Positions 44,657-55,969 of a stretch of 64,000 bases of DNA are shown in pieces (position 1 is the stretch's first letter; each line of letters starts with the position of its first letter). The notes under the pieces are model-generated. The model was not told the DNA's origin, did not search any database, and saw nothing but the letters and a program-made list of their open reading frames with translations. Source of the DNA: Brenneria izbisi (GTDB taxonomy: Bacteria; Pseudomonadota; Gammaproteobacteria; Enterobacterales; Enterobacteriaceae); the NCBI RefSeq assembly GCF_025840185.1, contig NZ_JAMPJU010000004.1, positions 1-64,000 on the forward strand, read 5' to 3'. A program made the position numbers and the translations under genes.

Positions 44657-46411
44657 TTAGTTTTTTCTGGTTAACGCTAGTTGCAACGCCCAAAGTTCTT
44701 TTTTCTCTTTGGCGTTAAGCCCATGTGTTCTTTCACGCGCAATCAATGTTTCCTGACGCTGCTTTAGCAGTTGATCGTAGAGTTCCGCCAGGCTTATCCT
44801 GAACTTGTCGTCCAGTTCATCCTCTTCGATCATATGGTTCCAGGAAGCCATGGTTTCAAGCTGCTTGCGGTATTTACTGTCCCTGTATTTCTCAAGTAAC
44901 AACCCCATGCTCATTCCGGGGCTGGCGTTACAGGTTTTTACCAAGTCCTGAAACAGAGACAAACCTGCGACCTTGCTTTCTTCAATCCCTTCCAGTGTAA
45001 GGTCAGGAACTTCCGCCGACAGTCTGGGGTTCTGCACCAAAAGCCCTATAAGTATACGCATAGTTGTGACTTTTAGCTGCGGCGGCTGATAGGGTTGAAC
45101 CTGCTCCGCCACTTTTGGCAACAGTTTGTCCAACTGGCTGTCATCCAAAATCCCCAGTTTATTGCCAAGCTGCTGGCGCAAATATAAACGCTGCGTCTCG
45201 CCTGGAACCTGACCAATCAAGGGCAGGGCCAGCGTGCTGAGTTTAGTTCGTCCGTCGGGCGAACTCATGTCCACCTGCTGTTGTAATGTCTCAAAAAGAA
45301 ATTGCGACAGCGGTAAGGCTTGCTCCATCCGCTGCTCGAAAGCGGCCTTGCCTTCTTTGCGAACCAGCGTGTCGGGATCTTCGCCGTCAGGCAGGAACAT
45401 GAAACGTAGCTGACGGCCATCATTCAAATAAGGCAGCGCGGTTTCCAGCGCGCGCCACGCGGCTTCCCGGCCAGCGCGATCGCCGTCGTAACAACAGACG
45501 ACCTGATCAGTGGCACGAAATAGTAACTGAATATGATCGGCCGTAGTGGATGTTCCCAACGAGGCAACCGCATAATCAATACCAAACTGCGCCAGGGCAA
45601 CCACGTCCATGTACCCCTCAACCACCAGTAATCGTTTAAGTTCAGGGTGGTTTTGTTGTGCTTCATACAGGCCATAGAGTTGACGGCCTTTATGAAAAAT
45701 CTCTGTTTCAGGCGAGTTCAGATATTTTGGCGTGCCATCGCCCAATACCCGACCGCCGAATGCAATAACCCGACCGCGCTTATCGCGGATGGGAAACATC
45801 ACACGTTCGCGAAAACGATCGTAAGTGCGACCCTGATCATTAGTCACCAACATGCCGGCATCGTTCAATGTACTGCGAGCATCACTGTTGCGACCGAAAC
45901 GTTTTAATGCGTTGTCCCAACCGGGAGGCGCAAAGCCAATAGCAAAATGACGAATCACATCGGCGCTTAATCCCCTCTGCTGCAAATATTGCAAGGCAGG
46001 GGCGCCAACGGACTGACTTAATGTTTGTTGATAGAACACACTCAATTGTTCCATCAAGGCATATAAATTTTGTCGTTGGTGACGTTCAAGCTGGGTTGGT
46101 CCAGTACCGGTTTCATACGGCACTTCAAGGCCATGCATCGTAGCCAGTTCTTCAATACTTTCGACGAATTCAAGCCGATCGTAATTCATCAAAAAGTCGA
46201 CGGCGTTACCATGCGCGCCACAGCCAAAACAATGATAGAACTGTTTATCACCATTAACGGTGAATGACGGGGTCTTTTCGTGGTGGAACGGGCAACACGC
46301 ATGATAATTTTTGCCCTGCTTTTTCAGTTTGACGCGCGCATCGATAAGATCGACGATGTCAGTGCGAGCAAGCAGGTCATTGATAAATACGCGTGGAATT
46401 CGTCCAGCCAT
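44657..46411 (-). CDS. dnaG: DNA primase
   Basis: A 584-residue primase that lays RNA primers at the replication fork. The N-terminal zinc site has Cys40, His43, Cys61 and Cys64. The TOPRIM core follows, with VVEGYMDVVALAQFG and YDGDRAGREA. The C-terminal helical domain (about 435-584) binds DnaB. Slightly over the usual E. coli length. Middle gene of the rpsU-dnaG-rpoD operon. Confidence 0.98.
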   Translation of the reverse strand: MAGRIPRVFINDLLARTDIVDLIDARVKLKKQGKNYHACCPFHHEKTPSFTVNGDKQFYHCFGCGAHGNAVDFLMNYDRLEFVESIEELATMHGLEVPYETGTGPTQLERHQRQNLYALMEQLSVFYQQTLSQSVGAPALQYLQQRGLSADVIRHFAIGFAPPGWDNALKRFGRNSDARSTLNDAGMLVTNDQGRTYDRFRERVMFPIRDKRGRVIAFGGRVLGDGTPKYLNSPETEIFHKGRQLYGLYEAQQNHPELKRLLVVEGYMDVVALAQFGIDYAVASLGTSTTADHIQLLFRATDQVVCCYDGDRAGREAAWRALETALPYLNDGRQLRFMFLPDGEDPDTLVRKEGKAAFEQRMEQALPLSQFLFETLQQQVDMSSPDGRTKLSTLALPLIGQVPGETQRLYLRQQLGNKLGILDDSQLDKLLPKVAEQVQPYQPPQLKVTTMRILIGLLVQNPRLSAEVPDLTLEGIEESKVAGLSLFQDLVKTCNASPGMSMGLLLEKYRDSKYRKQLETMASWNHMIEEDELDDKFRISLAELYDQLLKQRQETLIARERTHGLNAKEKKELWALQLALTRKN

Positions 46412-46459
46412 AAGCCCCTGTTTCTTAACTTATAAACGATAGCTTATAAACGACAACAA

Positions 46460-46487
46460 GCCGCGCATTCCTTTCGGAAAGCACGGC
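46460..46487 (-). terminator. Hairpin between rpsU and dnaG
   Basis: GCCGCGCATTCC (46460-46471) and GGAAAGCACGGC (46476-46487) pair around TTTC. In E. coli an attenuating terminator and an RNase E site lie at this spot and set the high rpsU to low dnaG ratio; the hairpin here probably has that role. Confidence 0.6.
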
Positions 46488-46548
46488 CTTCGTATGCAAC
46501 TGCTAAGTCTGCGGATTAATCACGCGGTGGAGGAAAGCCTCCTGAAAA

Positions 46549-46776
<228 letters not shown>

Positions 46777-46990
46777 TCAATAAATTCGGTTTGCCGCTGG
46801 CCTTGTGCCAGCCTTTTCAAAATGGTGCGGAATTCTACTGCAAACGGGGCGCCTTTGTAAAGCATTGCGGTGATCATAAAACACCCGGTCTTCGTCGGCA
46901 CAGAAACCAGGGCGCTTATGGTAGACTATTTACCGCATGAAGCAAGCTGCATTAATGAAAGCTTGCCCCGTAATAAAAGTAGGAACAGCA

Positions 46991-48004
46991 ATGCGCGTAT
47001 TGGGTATCGAAACATCCTGTGATGAAACCGGCGTGGCCATCTATGACACGCAGGCTGGTTTACTCGCCAATCAACTCTATAGCCAGGTAAAACTGCATGC
47101 CGACTACGGTGGCGTAGTGCCTGAACTGGCGTCGCGTGATCACGTGCGTAAAACGGTGCCGTTGATCCAGGCAGCACTGCTTGAAGCTGGGTTAAAACCC
47201 TGCGACATTGATGGCGTGGCATATACCGCAGGCCCTGGACTGGTTGGCGCGTTGCTGGTTGGCGCAACTGTTGGGCGAGCGCTGGCATTTGCCTGGAATG
47301 TGCCGGCGGTTCCGGTTCACCATATGGAAGGACATCTGTTGGCGCCGATGCTGGAAGATAATCCGCCGGAATTTCCGTTTGTGGCATTGCTGGTTTCCGG
47401 TGGTCATACCCAATTGATTAGCGTGACGGGGATTGGCGAATATCAACTGCTTGGTGAATCGATCGACGATGCGGCGGGGGAAGCCTTCGATAAAACGGCA
47501 AAACTGTTAGGGTTGGATTATCCCGGCGGACCGATGTTGTCGAAAATGGCGCAGGCTGGCGACGCCGCGCGTTTTACGTTCCCGCGTCCGATGACCGATC
47601 GACCTGGCCTGGACTTCAGTTTCTCCGGTCTTAAGACGTTTGCCGCCAATACCATCCGTAATAATGATGATGATGCGCAGACACGCGCCGATATCGCTCG
47701 CGCATTTGAAGATGCGGTTGTCGATACGCTATCAATCAAATGCCGTAGAGCGTTGGATGAAACCGGCTTCAAACGTTTGGTTATCGCGGGAGGGGTGAGC
47801 GCTAACCAGACGCTGCGTCAGCGTCTGGGGGAATTGATGACCAAACGCGGCGGCGCGGTATTTTATGCGCGCCCTGAGTTTTGTACCGATAATGGCGCCA
47901 TGATTGCCTATGCTGGCGTGGTGCGTTTGCAACACGGGCAAAGCCGTGATCTCGGTGTCGCCGTGTGTCCTCGCTGGCCGCTGGCCGAGTTGCCCGCCAT
48001 TTAA
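46991..48004 (+). CDS. tsaD: tRNA N6-threonylcarbamoyladenosine transferase subunit TsaD
   Basis: A 337-residue ASKHA-fold protein that, with TsaB and TsaE, moves the threonylcarbamoyl group to A37 of ANN-decoding tRNAs. Metal ligands His111 and His115 ([11 protein letters not shown]) and the nucleotide-site segments GIETSCDET and LVSGGHTQL are present. The start at 46991 ([12 protein letters not shown]) has AGGAACA upstream; the ATG at 46937 would add an unmatched leader. Divergent from rpsU, as in E. coli. Confidence 0.97.
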   Translation: MRVLGIETSCDETGVAIYDTQAGLLANQLYSQVKLHADYGGVVPELASRDHVRKTVPLIQAALLEAGLKPCDIDGVAYTAGPGLVGALLVGATVGRALAFAWNVPAVPVHHMEGHLLAPMLEDNPPEFPFVALLVSGGHTQLISVTGIGEYQLLGESIDDAAGEAFDKTAKLLGLDYPGGPMLSKMAQAGDAARFTFPRPMTDRPGLDFSFSGLKTFAANTIRNNDDDAQTRADIARAFEDAVVDTLSIKCRRALDETGFKRLVIAGGVSANQTLRQRLGELMTKRGGAVFYARPEFCTDNGAMIAYAGVVRLQHGQSRDLGVAVCPRWPLAELPAI

Positions 48005-48009
48005 TCGAT

Positions 48010-48098
48010 TATCACCAGCAACTTACATTACTGGTGATATAGCAATATCAATGTTTAGCAAAATTGCAGAGCGTTATCGCGGTTTTCCGTGATAACGC
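48010..48098. terminator. Two hairpins between tsaD and argR
   Basis: Hairpin 1: TATCACCAG (48010-48018) with CTGGTGATA (48031-48039). Hairpin 2: GCGTTATCGCGG (48071-48082) with CCGTGATAACGC (48087-48098), loop TTTT. They lie between two convergent genes; neither has a long U-run. Confidence 0.55.
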
Positions 48099-48101
48099 CC
48101 G

Positions 48102-48572
48102 TTATAATTCCTGCTCGAAAAGAATCAGAATGGCTTCATAGAGTTGTTTGACGCTGAAGCCTCTGGCTGGTGTGGTGAAAATGGTGTCATCCCCGGCAAT
48201 GGTGCCCAGAATGCCTTCCGATTTTCCCAGGGAATCGAGCAGGCGGGCAATCAGTTGCGCGGCGCCTGGGCTGGTGTGGATCACCACTACGGCATCATTA
48301 TAATCAACATCCAATACCAGATTTTTCAACGGACTGGTCGTGGTCGGCACACCAAGCTCTGCGGGCAGACAGTACACCATTTCCATTTTGGCATTGCGTG
48401 TACGGACAGCACCAAATTTAGTCAGCATGCGTGAGACTTTGGATTGATTGATGTTTTCGAATCCATCATCTTGTAAAGCCTGCACAATTTCGCTTTGGGA
48501 ACTGAATTTTTCTTCCTTCAGCAGCGCTTTGAACGCTCTAACTAAATCTTCTTGTTTTATCGAGTTACGCAT
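48102..48572 (-). CDS. argR: Arginine repressor ArgR
   Basis: A 156-residue hexameric repressor of arginine genes and cofactor in Xer recombination. The N-terminal winged helix has [20 protein letters not shown] and [14 protein letters not shown]; the C-terminal arginine-binding domain has [14 protein letters not shown] and [10 protein letters not shown]. The start at 48572 ([11 protein letters not shown]) matches E. coli; an earlier in-frame ATG at 48635 lies within the operator region. Divergent from mdh. Confidence 0.97.
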   Translation of the reverse strand: MRNSIKQEDLVRAFKALLKEEKFSSQSEIVQALQDDGFENINQSKVSRMLTKFGAVRTRNAKMEMVYCLPAELGVPTTTSPLKNLVLDVDYNDAVVVIHTSPGAAQLIARLLDSLGKSEGILGTIAGDDTIFTTPARGFSVKQLYEAILILFEQEL

Positions 48573-48598
48573 TCTGCACCGGATTAGCATTATTGTTG

Positions 48599-48636
48599 GT
48601 TTTATTATTATGCAGAGGAGTGAATTTTTATGCAAT
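48599..48636. promoter_or_regulatory. Possible ARG boxes before argR
   Basis: Two 18-base segments, 48599-48616 and 48619-48636, each contain ATGCA at the right-half position of the ARG box. The second also has TGAAT in the left half. They lie 27-64 bases before argR, as expected for autorepression. The first match is weak. Confidence 0.45.
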
Positions 48637-48720
48637 GAAAATGCCTATAACATCATCTGTCAGTGTTCACCACAGCTCACTAAGATAATTAAACGTTCAT
48701 GGTATCGATAGGCTGAGAAA

Positions 48721-48736
48721 TGTGTGACACATCACA
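48721..48736. promoter_or_regulatory. CRP-like site in the argR-mdh region
   Basis: TGTGT, six bases, then TCACA (48732-48736): nine of ten core positions of the CRP consensus. It lies about 310 bases before mdh, which is CRP-responsive in E. coli, and 150 bases before argR. The rest of the 471-base intergenic stretch shows no gene. Confidence 0.45.
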
Positions 48737-49043
48737 TAAAAGTGAATAAAATGTTATCAAGATGATGTTTTTTGCATATCGTTGCACGATGTAATGTAGC
48801 TGACCCGTTAATTGACCGTAGATCTTCGTCAGGTTACTCGCCTGATGCTCCATTAACTTTACTTACCTTACAAACGCATGACGATTTTTGGTTTATTATT
48901 AGGGACATAGTGTATTTTTTCGTCTCTTGCGACACATGCTGAACGGTGGGTTGAGGGGCGTTGCTCTATCTCTTCTCGAATTTGAGTTTATAACCATATG
49001 AGTTCACGGCACTTTTTTATTTTACGATAATAAGGAGTTTAGG

Positions 49044-49982
49044 ATGAAAGTTGCAGTTCTCGGTGCAGCAGGTGGTATCGGTCAAGCCCTGGCGCTCCTC
49101 CTCAAAACCCAGCTTCCTTCAGGTTCAGAATTATCCCTTTATGACATTGCTCCGGTAACACCAGGTGTTGCTGTTGATCTAAGTCATATTCCGACGGCTG
49201 TAAAAATCAAAGGATATAGCGGCGAAGACGCAAAACCCGCGCTTGTTGGCGCGGATATCGTTCTTATCTCTGCGGGGGTGGCGCGTAAACCGGGTATGGA
49301 TCGTTCAGATCTGTTCAATGTGAATGCCGGGATCGTGCGTAATCTGGTTGAACAGATCGCCATTACCTGCCCTAAAGCTTGCATCGGTATCATCACCAAC
49401 CCGGTGAATACGACGGTTGCTATCGCCGCTGAGGTGTTGCGCAAAGCAGGGGTTTATGACAAGAACAAACTGTTTGGCGTCACCACGCTGGACATCATTC
49501 GTTCCAATACGTTTGTCGCTGAACTGAAAGGCAAACAGCCGCAGGACATCAATGTTCCGGTTATCGGCGGACACTCTGGCGTGACTATTCTGCCGTTGTT
49601 GTCACAAATCCCTGGCGTGAGTTTTAGCGAACAGGAAGTCATCGATCTGACAAAACGTATCCAGAACGCGGGTACGGAAGTGGTGGAGGCTAAAGCTGGC
49701 GGCGGTTCGGCCACGCTGTCGATGGGTCAAGCGGCTGCGCGTTTTGGTCTGTCTCTGGTTCGTGCCTTGCAGGGTGAAAGCGGTGTGGTGGAGTGTACAT
49801 ACGTTGAAAGCGACGGTGAGTATGCCCGCTTCTTTGCACAGCCGGTTCTGTTAGGTAAAGACGGCATTGTTGAGCGTAAAGCGATTGGTACGCTGAGCGA
49901 TTTTGAACAGCAGGCGCTGAAAAATATGCTGGAAACCTTGAATCAGGATATCGCCCTGGGTGAGTCATTCATCAATAACTGA
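49044..49982 (+). CDS. mdh: Malate dehydrogenase
   Basis: A 312-residue NAD-dependent enzyme of the TCA cycle (malate to oxaloacetate). The N-terminal Rossmann motif GAAGGIGQ, substrate arginines Arg81 and Arg87 ([12 protein letters not shown]), Asp150 and Arg153 (TTLDIIRSN) and catalytic His177 (GGHSGVT) are all present. Ribosome site AAGGAG at 49031-49036. Divergent from argR, as in E. coli. Confidence 0.98.
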   Translation: MKVAVLGAAGGIGQALALLLKTQLPSGSELSLYDIAPVTPGVAVDLSHIPTAVKIKGYSGEDAKPALVGADIVLISAGVARKPGMDRSDLFNVNAGIVRNLVEQIAITCPKACIGIITNPVNTTVAIAAEVLRKAGVYDKNKLFGVTTLDIIRSNTFVAELKGKQPQDINVPVIGGHSGVTILPLLSQIPGVSFSEQEVIDLTKRIQNAGTEVVEAKAGGGSATLSMGQAAARFGLSLVRALQGESGVVECTYVESDGEYARFFAQPVLLGKDGIVERKAIGTLSDFEQQALKNMLETLNQDIALGESFINN

Positions 49983-50010
49983 TGGTGACATGGATTGACG
50001 TATCCTTATA

Positions 50011-50042
50011 AAAAAGCCGGAGATTTTATCTCCGGCTTTTTT
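50011..50042. terminator. Bidirectional terminator between mdh and sfsB
   Basis: AAAAAGCCGGAGAT and ATCTCCGGCTTTTTT arms (50011-50024 and 50028-50042) with a three-base loop, flanked by A and T runs. Confidence 0.88.
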
Positions 50043-50044
50043 AC

Positions 50045-50320
50045 TCATTCACTATTATTATTGGGGCGGATTAATTTTTTTCTATCAATGAGTTGGTTGG
50101 TTTCTGGATCGTAATATCGGCTGGGCCATATCTCTGATGGATGAATGCCTAATGCATCGGCGATGAGCCATTCTCCCTTAGGCCAAGGCCGTGACAGAGC
50201 ATTGGCGAGTGTTGATGAACTCAATCCGGCAGCACGTGATACCGCAGCCAGCGTAGTACCTTTCTTGCGCAGAGCAGCAATAATATCAGCGGGGTGCCAG
50301 TCATGTTTCCTTGAACTCAT
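50045..50320 (-). CDS. sfsB: Ner-like DNA-binding regulator SfsB (Nlp)
   Basis: A 91-residue protein of the Ner/Nlp family: DWHPADIIAALRKKGTTLAA, a helix-turn-helix (VSRAAGLSSSTLANALSRPW) and IHPSEIWPSRYY. It is plainly homologous to phage Mu Ner, the early repressor, and to E. coli SfsB, which affects maltose gene expression. In E. coli sfsB also lies near ispB. Here it is divergent from two genes with the Mu DNA-binding domain, across a large palindrome. Confidence 0.92.
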   Translation of the reverse strand: MSSRKHDWHPADIIAALRKKGTTLAAVSRAAGLSSSTLANALSRPWPKGEWLIADALGIHPSEIWPSRYYDPETNQLIDRKKLIRPNNNSE

Positions 50321-50366
50321 AATCCTTCCCTTATTTGCTGTAAGACGACTGTGTATTAGTGGTATA

Positions 50367-50408
50367 AATAACGGATGTTAGTTATTAACCGAACTAACAT
50401 TCGTTATT
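50367..50408. promoter_or_regulatory. Large palindromic operator between sfsB and the Mu-domain gene
   Basis: Arms AATAACGGATGTTAGTT (50367-50383) and AACTAACATTCGTTATT (50392-50408) are complementary at 16 of 17 positions around an 8-base gap. The site lies 47 bases before sfsB and 99 before the gene at 50507, so it could control both. Confidence 0.7.
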
Positions 50409-50506
50409 ATTTGGAAATAATATAGCATCAATTTTCTAAAATTTTCTCAAAAAATTTCCAAGTAAGTTGGTTTTTGTTAGGAGTAGCACTATCAGGATGA
50501 AAGGCG

Positions 50507-50896
50507 ATGAAAAAAGAGTGGTTTGCAACCAGCGAACTGGTTGGCGTTGGCGGTCTTCCGAAATCAAGACAAGGGCTGAATAAGCGCGCGCGCGAAGATG
50601 GATGGGAAAAGCGCCGACGTAAAGGCGTTCAGGGGCGGGGAGTGGAATATTCGATTCACAGTCTGCCGGATTCGGTAAAAAAATCCCTATTGCTTGAAAG
50701 CGAGTCGCCGCCATATGCTATCAAGCAGCCTGCTACGCTGGCGGTTTGGATGCAGATTTATTCTCAACTCTCTGAAACAGAAAGAAATGAGCTTATTGCT
50801 TATATTCTGCGCGTCGGGGTGTCCGCCACGCTCAGGCAGTTAGGCATACTCTCGTCAGATGACGCCGCTGACTCTGATGATACGCCCGACGAATAG
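50507..50896 (+). CDS. Mu-type DNA-binding domain protein, copy 1
   Basis: A 129-residue protein. Residues about 3-58 (EWFATSELVGVGGLPKSRQG, then RAREDGWEKRRRKGVQGRG and VEYSIHSLP) match the winged-helix domain at the N-terminus of Mu transposase A and Mu repressor c (PF02316). The rest, including WMQIYSQLSETERNELIAYI, is helical and may allow oligomers; no catalytic domain is present. Likely a transcription regulator domesticated from a Mu-like phage. It is a paralogue of the protein at 51171. Confidence 0.85.
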   Translation: MKKEWFATSELVGVGGLPKSRQGLNKRAREDGWEKRRRKGVQGRGVEYSIHSLPDSVKKSLLLESESPPYAIKQPATLAVWMQIYSQLSETERNELIAYILRVGVSATLRQLGILSSDDAADSDDTPDE

Positions 50897-51049
50897 GTTT
50901 CAGTCTGTATTTGCCATCTGAAAGCTGTCTGGACGGATGGCAATGAATCTTTCTCACTATTTTGTTCTGCAACTTTGTTCTGCAACGCTGTTCTCATTCT
51001 CTTCCTCAAGCCATCTGGTTTACGCCATAAATGATGAATCACGCCAGTT

Positions 51050-51067
51050 TTAGTGGTACTAATAACG
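51050..51067 (+). repeat. Upstream motif shared by the two Mu-domain genes
   Basis: TTAGTGGTACTAATAACG here and TTAGTGGTATAAATAACG at 50356-50373 agree at 16 of 18 bases, each about 105-135 bases before one of the paralogues. It is probably a shared operator or promoter element kept after duplication. Only the first copy overlaps the large palindrome. Confidence 0.6.
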
Positions 51068-51170
51068 TGTGAAAGTTAGATGTTTAGGTAATAATAGTCT
51101 ATTATATGGAAACTTTTTGGGGCAAAACTCATGTAACTGCCCGTACCGGACTAGCAAGGGAGTGATAAAT

Positions 51171-51542
51171 ATGGACAAAGAGTGGTTTTCAACCAGTGAA
51201 TTGGTTGGGGTGGGCGGATTGCCCAAATCTCCCCAGGGACTAAATAAACGGGCTCGTGATGATGGCTGGGAGAAACGCCGACGCAAAGGCGTCCAGGGAC
51301 GCGGCGTCGAGTATTCCATACGCAGTTTGCCGTATGAGGTCAGAAGCTCGCTAAAGATGAATGAAAACATGCCGCCAGCATATCAGGCGGAGAAACAGCC
51401 GGCGTTACTGACATCATGGGTGCATATTTTCAATCAGTTATCAGAAAGTGAGCAATCGCGACTGATTAATTTCATTTTGCGTGAAGGCACGCGAGCGATG
51501 CTGTCTCGTCTGGAGGATGTAACGGATGACCAGACAGCATAA
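51171..51542 (+). CDS. Mu-type DNA-binding domain protein, copy 2
   Basis: A 123-residue paralogue of the protein at 50507: EWFSTSELVGVGGLPKSPQG, RARDDGWEKRRRKGVQGRGV and EYSIRSLP repeat the Mu DNA-binding domain almost unchanged, while the C-terminal half has diverged more (WVHIFNQLSESEQSRLINFI). The ATG at 51171 follows AGGGAG; an earlier start at 51069 would add an unrelated leader. It converges on ispB with a 24-base gap. Probable DNA-binding regulator; target unknown. Confidence 0.85.
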   Translation: MDKEWFSTSELVGVGGLPKSPQGLNKRARDDGWEKRRRKGVQGRGVEYSIRSLPYEVRSSLKMNENMPPAYQAEKQPALLTSWVHIFNQLSESEQSRLINFILREGTRAMLSRLEDVTDDQTA

Positions 51543-51566
51543 TCGGTAACGGGCCGTGCAACGCGT

Positions 51567-52538
51567 TCAGAAGTCGCGTTGCACGGCTAAATGCGCAAGA
51601 CCTTCAAGTGCGGTGCGGAAAGGGGTTTCCGGGAGATGACGCAGCGCGTCAATTGCTTTATCGGCTTCTTCCTCTGCTCGCTGGCGCGTGTAGTCGAGCG
51701 AACCGCACTGCTGCATGGCGGTCAGTACCGGTTCCAGCAAATGACGTCCGTTGCCTTCTTCTATCGCCTGACGAATCATGGCGCTTTGCTCGACATTGCC
51801 ATGGCGCATGGCATGCAGCAGCGGCAGTGTCGGTTTGCCTTCGTTGAGGTCATCGCCGGTATTTTTGCCCAGCGTCTGGCCGTCGGCGCTGTAATCCAGC
51901 AGGTCGTCAATAAGCTGGAACGCCGTACCCAGATAGCGGCCATAATCCCGCAACGCGGTTTCCTGATCCGGTGTGGCGCCGGAAAGAATAGCGGAAGCTT
52001 GAGCGGCCGCTTCGAACAGACGCGCGGTTTTGCTGTAAATAACCCGCATATAGCTTTCTTCGGTAATATCAGGATCGTTACAGTTCATCAACTGCAACAC
52101 TTCTCCTTCCGCGATCACATTCACCGCTTCCGACATCAGCGCCAGCACCCGCAATGATTCCAGGCTGGTCATCATCTGGAAGGCGCGGGTATAGATAAAA
52201 TCGCCAACCAATACACTGGCGGCATTGCCAAAGGCGGCATTTGCGGTTGCTTTGCCACGACGCATGTCGGACTCATCCACAACGTCGTCGTGCAGTAATG
52301 TGGCGGTGTGAATGAATTCTATCAGCGCCGCAACCGTAATATGCTTGTTGCCTTTATAGGCAAGCGACCTGGCGGCAAGAACCGCGATCATGGGACGGAT
52401 ACGTTTGCCCCCGCCGCTGATAATGTAATGACCTAGCTGGTTAATGAGAACGACATCCGAGTTGAGTTGTTCAAGAATGACTTCATTGACCGCGTTCATG
52501 TCTTGCGCGGTTAGCGCTGTAATTTGTTCTAGATTCAT
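51567..52538 (-). CDS. ispB: Octaprenyl diphosphate synthase
   Basis: A 323-residue trans-isoprenyl synthase making the C40 tail of ubiquinone and menaquinone. First Asp-rich motif in LLHDDVVDESDMRRG, second in LIDDLLDYSADG. It supplies the prenyl donor used by ubiA in this window. Divergent from rplU, as in E. coli. Confidence 0.97.
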   Translation of the reverse strand: MNLEQITALTAQDMNAVNEVILEQLNSDVVLINQLGHYIISGGGKRIRPMIAVLAARSLAYKGNKHITVAALIEFIHTATLLHDDVVDESDMRRGKATANAAFGNAASVLVGDFIYTRAFQMMTSLESLRVLALMSEAVNVIAEGEVLQLMNCNDPDITEESYMRVIYSKTARLFEAAAQASAILSGATPDQETALRDYGRYLGTAFQLIDDLLDYSADGQTLGKNTGDDLNEGKPTLPLLHAMRHGNVEQSAMIRQAIEEGNGRHLLEPVLTAMQQCGSLDYTRQRAEEEADKAIDALRHLPETPFRTALEGLAHLAVQRDF

Positions 52539-52752
52539 TTTGTGTGCCAGCTGTTTTCTTCAACATTACCGTAGGATAGCTGTTTCATAATCGGCATATG
52601 GATGGAACTTGTTGAGTTGATTGTACTTGAAAAATGAGAGAGATAAACGGCAGTTGATAGGTTGTATTCTTTTTCTTCACATCCTTCGATTATGCACTTG
52701 TCATCGTCAGGTTTTTTGCGTAGAATTCGCGCCCTATTGTGAATATTTATAG

Positions 52753-53112
<360 letters not shown>

Positions 53113-53119
53113 GATTTAG

Positions 53120-53389
<270 letters not shown>

Positions 53390-53415
53390 TATTTCGCGTT
53401 AGGTCTTACAGATTT

Positions 53416-53445
53416 AAGCCCTGCAATTCGTTGCGGGGCTTTTTA
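53416..53445 (+). terminator. Terminator after rpmA
   Basis: AAGCCCTGCAA (53416-53426) and TTGCGGGGCTT (53431-53441) with loop TTCG, then TTTT. Confidence 0.88.
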
Positions 53446-53480
53446 CATTTCTGATTCTGCGTAATCAACCAGAGAAAAGC

Positions 53481-54440
53481 ATGAACACTAAACAACAGAC
53501 AGGTATCGGTCTTGGTCTGGCGCTGACCACGGCAATATGCTGGGGGGCGTTACCGATAGCCATGAAACAGGTTCTGCCTGTCATGGAGCCTTATACTATT
53601 GTTTGGTATCGCTTCTTAATTGCATCAATAGGTCTCGGTGTGCTGCTTTTCTCACGCAATAAACTTCCGCCGATGCGTATTTTCCGGCGTCGGCGGTGGC
53701 TGATTGTCTTGCTGATTGCGACATGTGGTTTGCTGGGCAACTTTGTTTTTTTCAGTTCATCATTACAGTATCTTAGCCCAACGGCCTCTCAGGTTATCGG
53801 TCAACTTTCTCCTGTTGGTATGATGTTCGCCAGCGTCTTTATCTTGAAAGAAAAGATGCGTCCAACGCAAATTATCGGGGCCGTCACCTTGATTTGCGGT
53901 CTGATTCTGTTTTTCAACACTAGCCTGATAGAGATTTTCACTCGTCTGACGGATTACACGTTGGGCGTTATATTGGGGGTGTGCGCGTCAGCGGTATGGG
54001 TTTCTTATGGTGTGGCCCAAAAAGTGCTATTACGGCGTCTGACGTCGCAGCAGATCCTGTTTCTGCTTTATGTACTCTGCGTTCTGTTTATTACTCCTTT
54101 TGCCGATCCTGAAACTATTTTGCAACTCAGTGGCTGGCAGCTTTTATGTTTACTGTTTTGTGGTGCCAATACCCTGATAGGTTATGGCGCGTTGGCTGAG
54201 GCCATGGCTCGCTGGCAGGCGGCACAGGTCAGTGCGGTGATTACGCTCACGCCATTGTTTACGTTGCTCTTTTCTGATCTGCTGGCGTTGGCGTGGCCGG
54301 ACTTTTTTGCCGCGCAGGTGCTTAACTGGGTCGGGTATTCAGGCGCTTTAATTGTCGTGGCCGGGGCGATGTTTTCGGCGATAGGACACCGTTTCTTCCC
54401 TGGGCGGCAACAAAATTCGCCGATCGTTATACCAAAATGA
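53481..54440 (+). CDS. yhbE: EamA/DMT-family transporter YhbE
   Basis: A 319-residue inner-membrane protein with ten membrane helices in two EamA repeats (about 10-145 and 160-300), each opening with the family pattern (ALTTAICWGALPIAMKQVLP; GVCASAVWVSYGVAQKVLL). Probable metabolite exporter of unknown substrate. It lies between rpmA and obgE, as in E. coli. Confidence 0.9.
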   Translation: MNTKQQTGIGLGLALTTAICWGALPIAMKQVLPVMEPYTIVWYRFLIASIGLGVLLFSRNKLPPMRIFRRRRWLIVLLIATCGLLGNFVFFSSSLQYLSPTASQVIGQLSPVGMMFASVFILKEKMRPTQIIGAVTLICGLILFFNTSLIEIFTRLTDYTLGVILGVCASAVWVSYGVAQKVLLRRLTSQQILFLLYVLCVLFITPFADPETILQLSGWQLLCLLFCGANTLIGYGALAEAMARWQAAQVSAVITLTPLFTLLFSDLLALAWPDFFAAQVLNWVGYSGALIVVAGAMFSAIGHRFFPGRQQNSPIVIPK

Positions 54441-54656
54441 GCGAAGAATCATTTGCGTCAAATGATGTTTTGAGATTCCATGTGGGCTGTTTATTTTTAA
54501 TACAGATGAAAAGATTGGTATAAGCGGGTACAATTCGCCCCCTTGCCGGAACAGGTTCTGGTGCGTCAGTTTTTTATGACAGATACATAATTGTTATCTG
54601 CCTTTAAATCAAAAAGTTACGCCGAAGAGAACCAATAATTAGCCTAAAACAAGTAG

Positions 54657-55862
<1,206 letters not shown>

Positions 55863-55930
55863 TAGTCATCCGGGCTGATAAATCATATCCAGCCCGATGA
55901 GAAATGGCTGTCAGGCCACTCATTCCAAGC

Positions 55931-55962
55931 AAGCACAGCGCAGAAATATGCTGTGCTTTTTA
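55931..55962. terminator. Terminator between obgE and dacB
   Basis: AAGCACAGC (55931-55939) and GCTGTGCTT (55950-55958) followed by TTT; it serves the end of obgE and lies just past the stop of the convergent dacB. Confidence 0.75.
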
Positions 55963-55969
55963 CTTTGGA

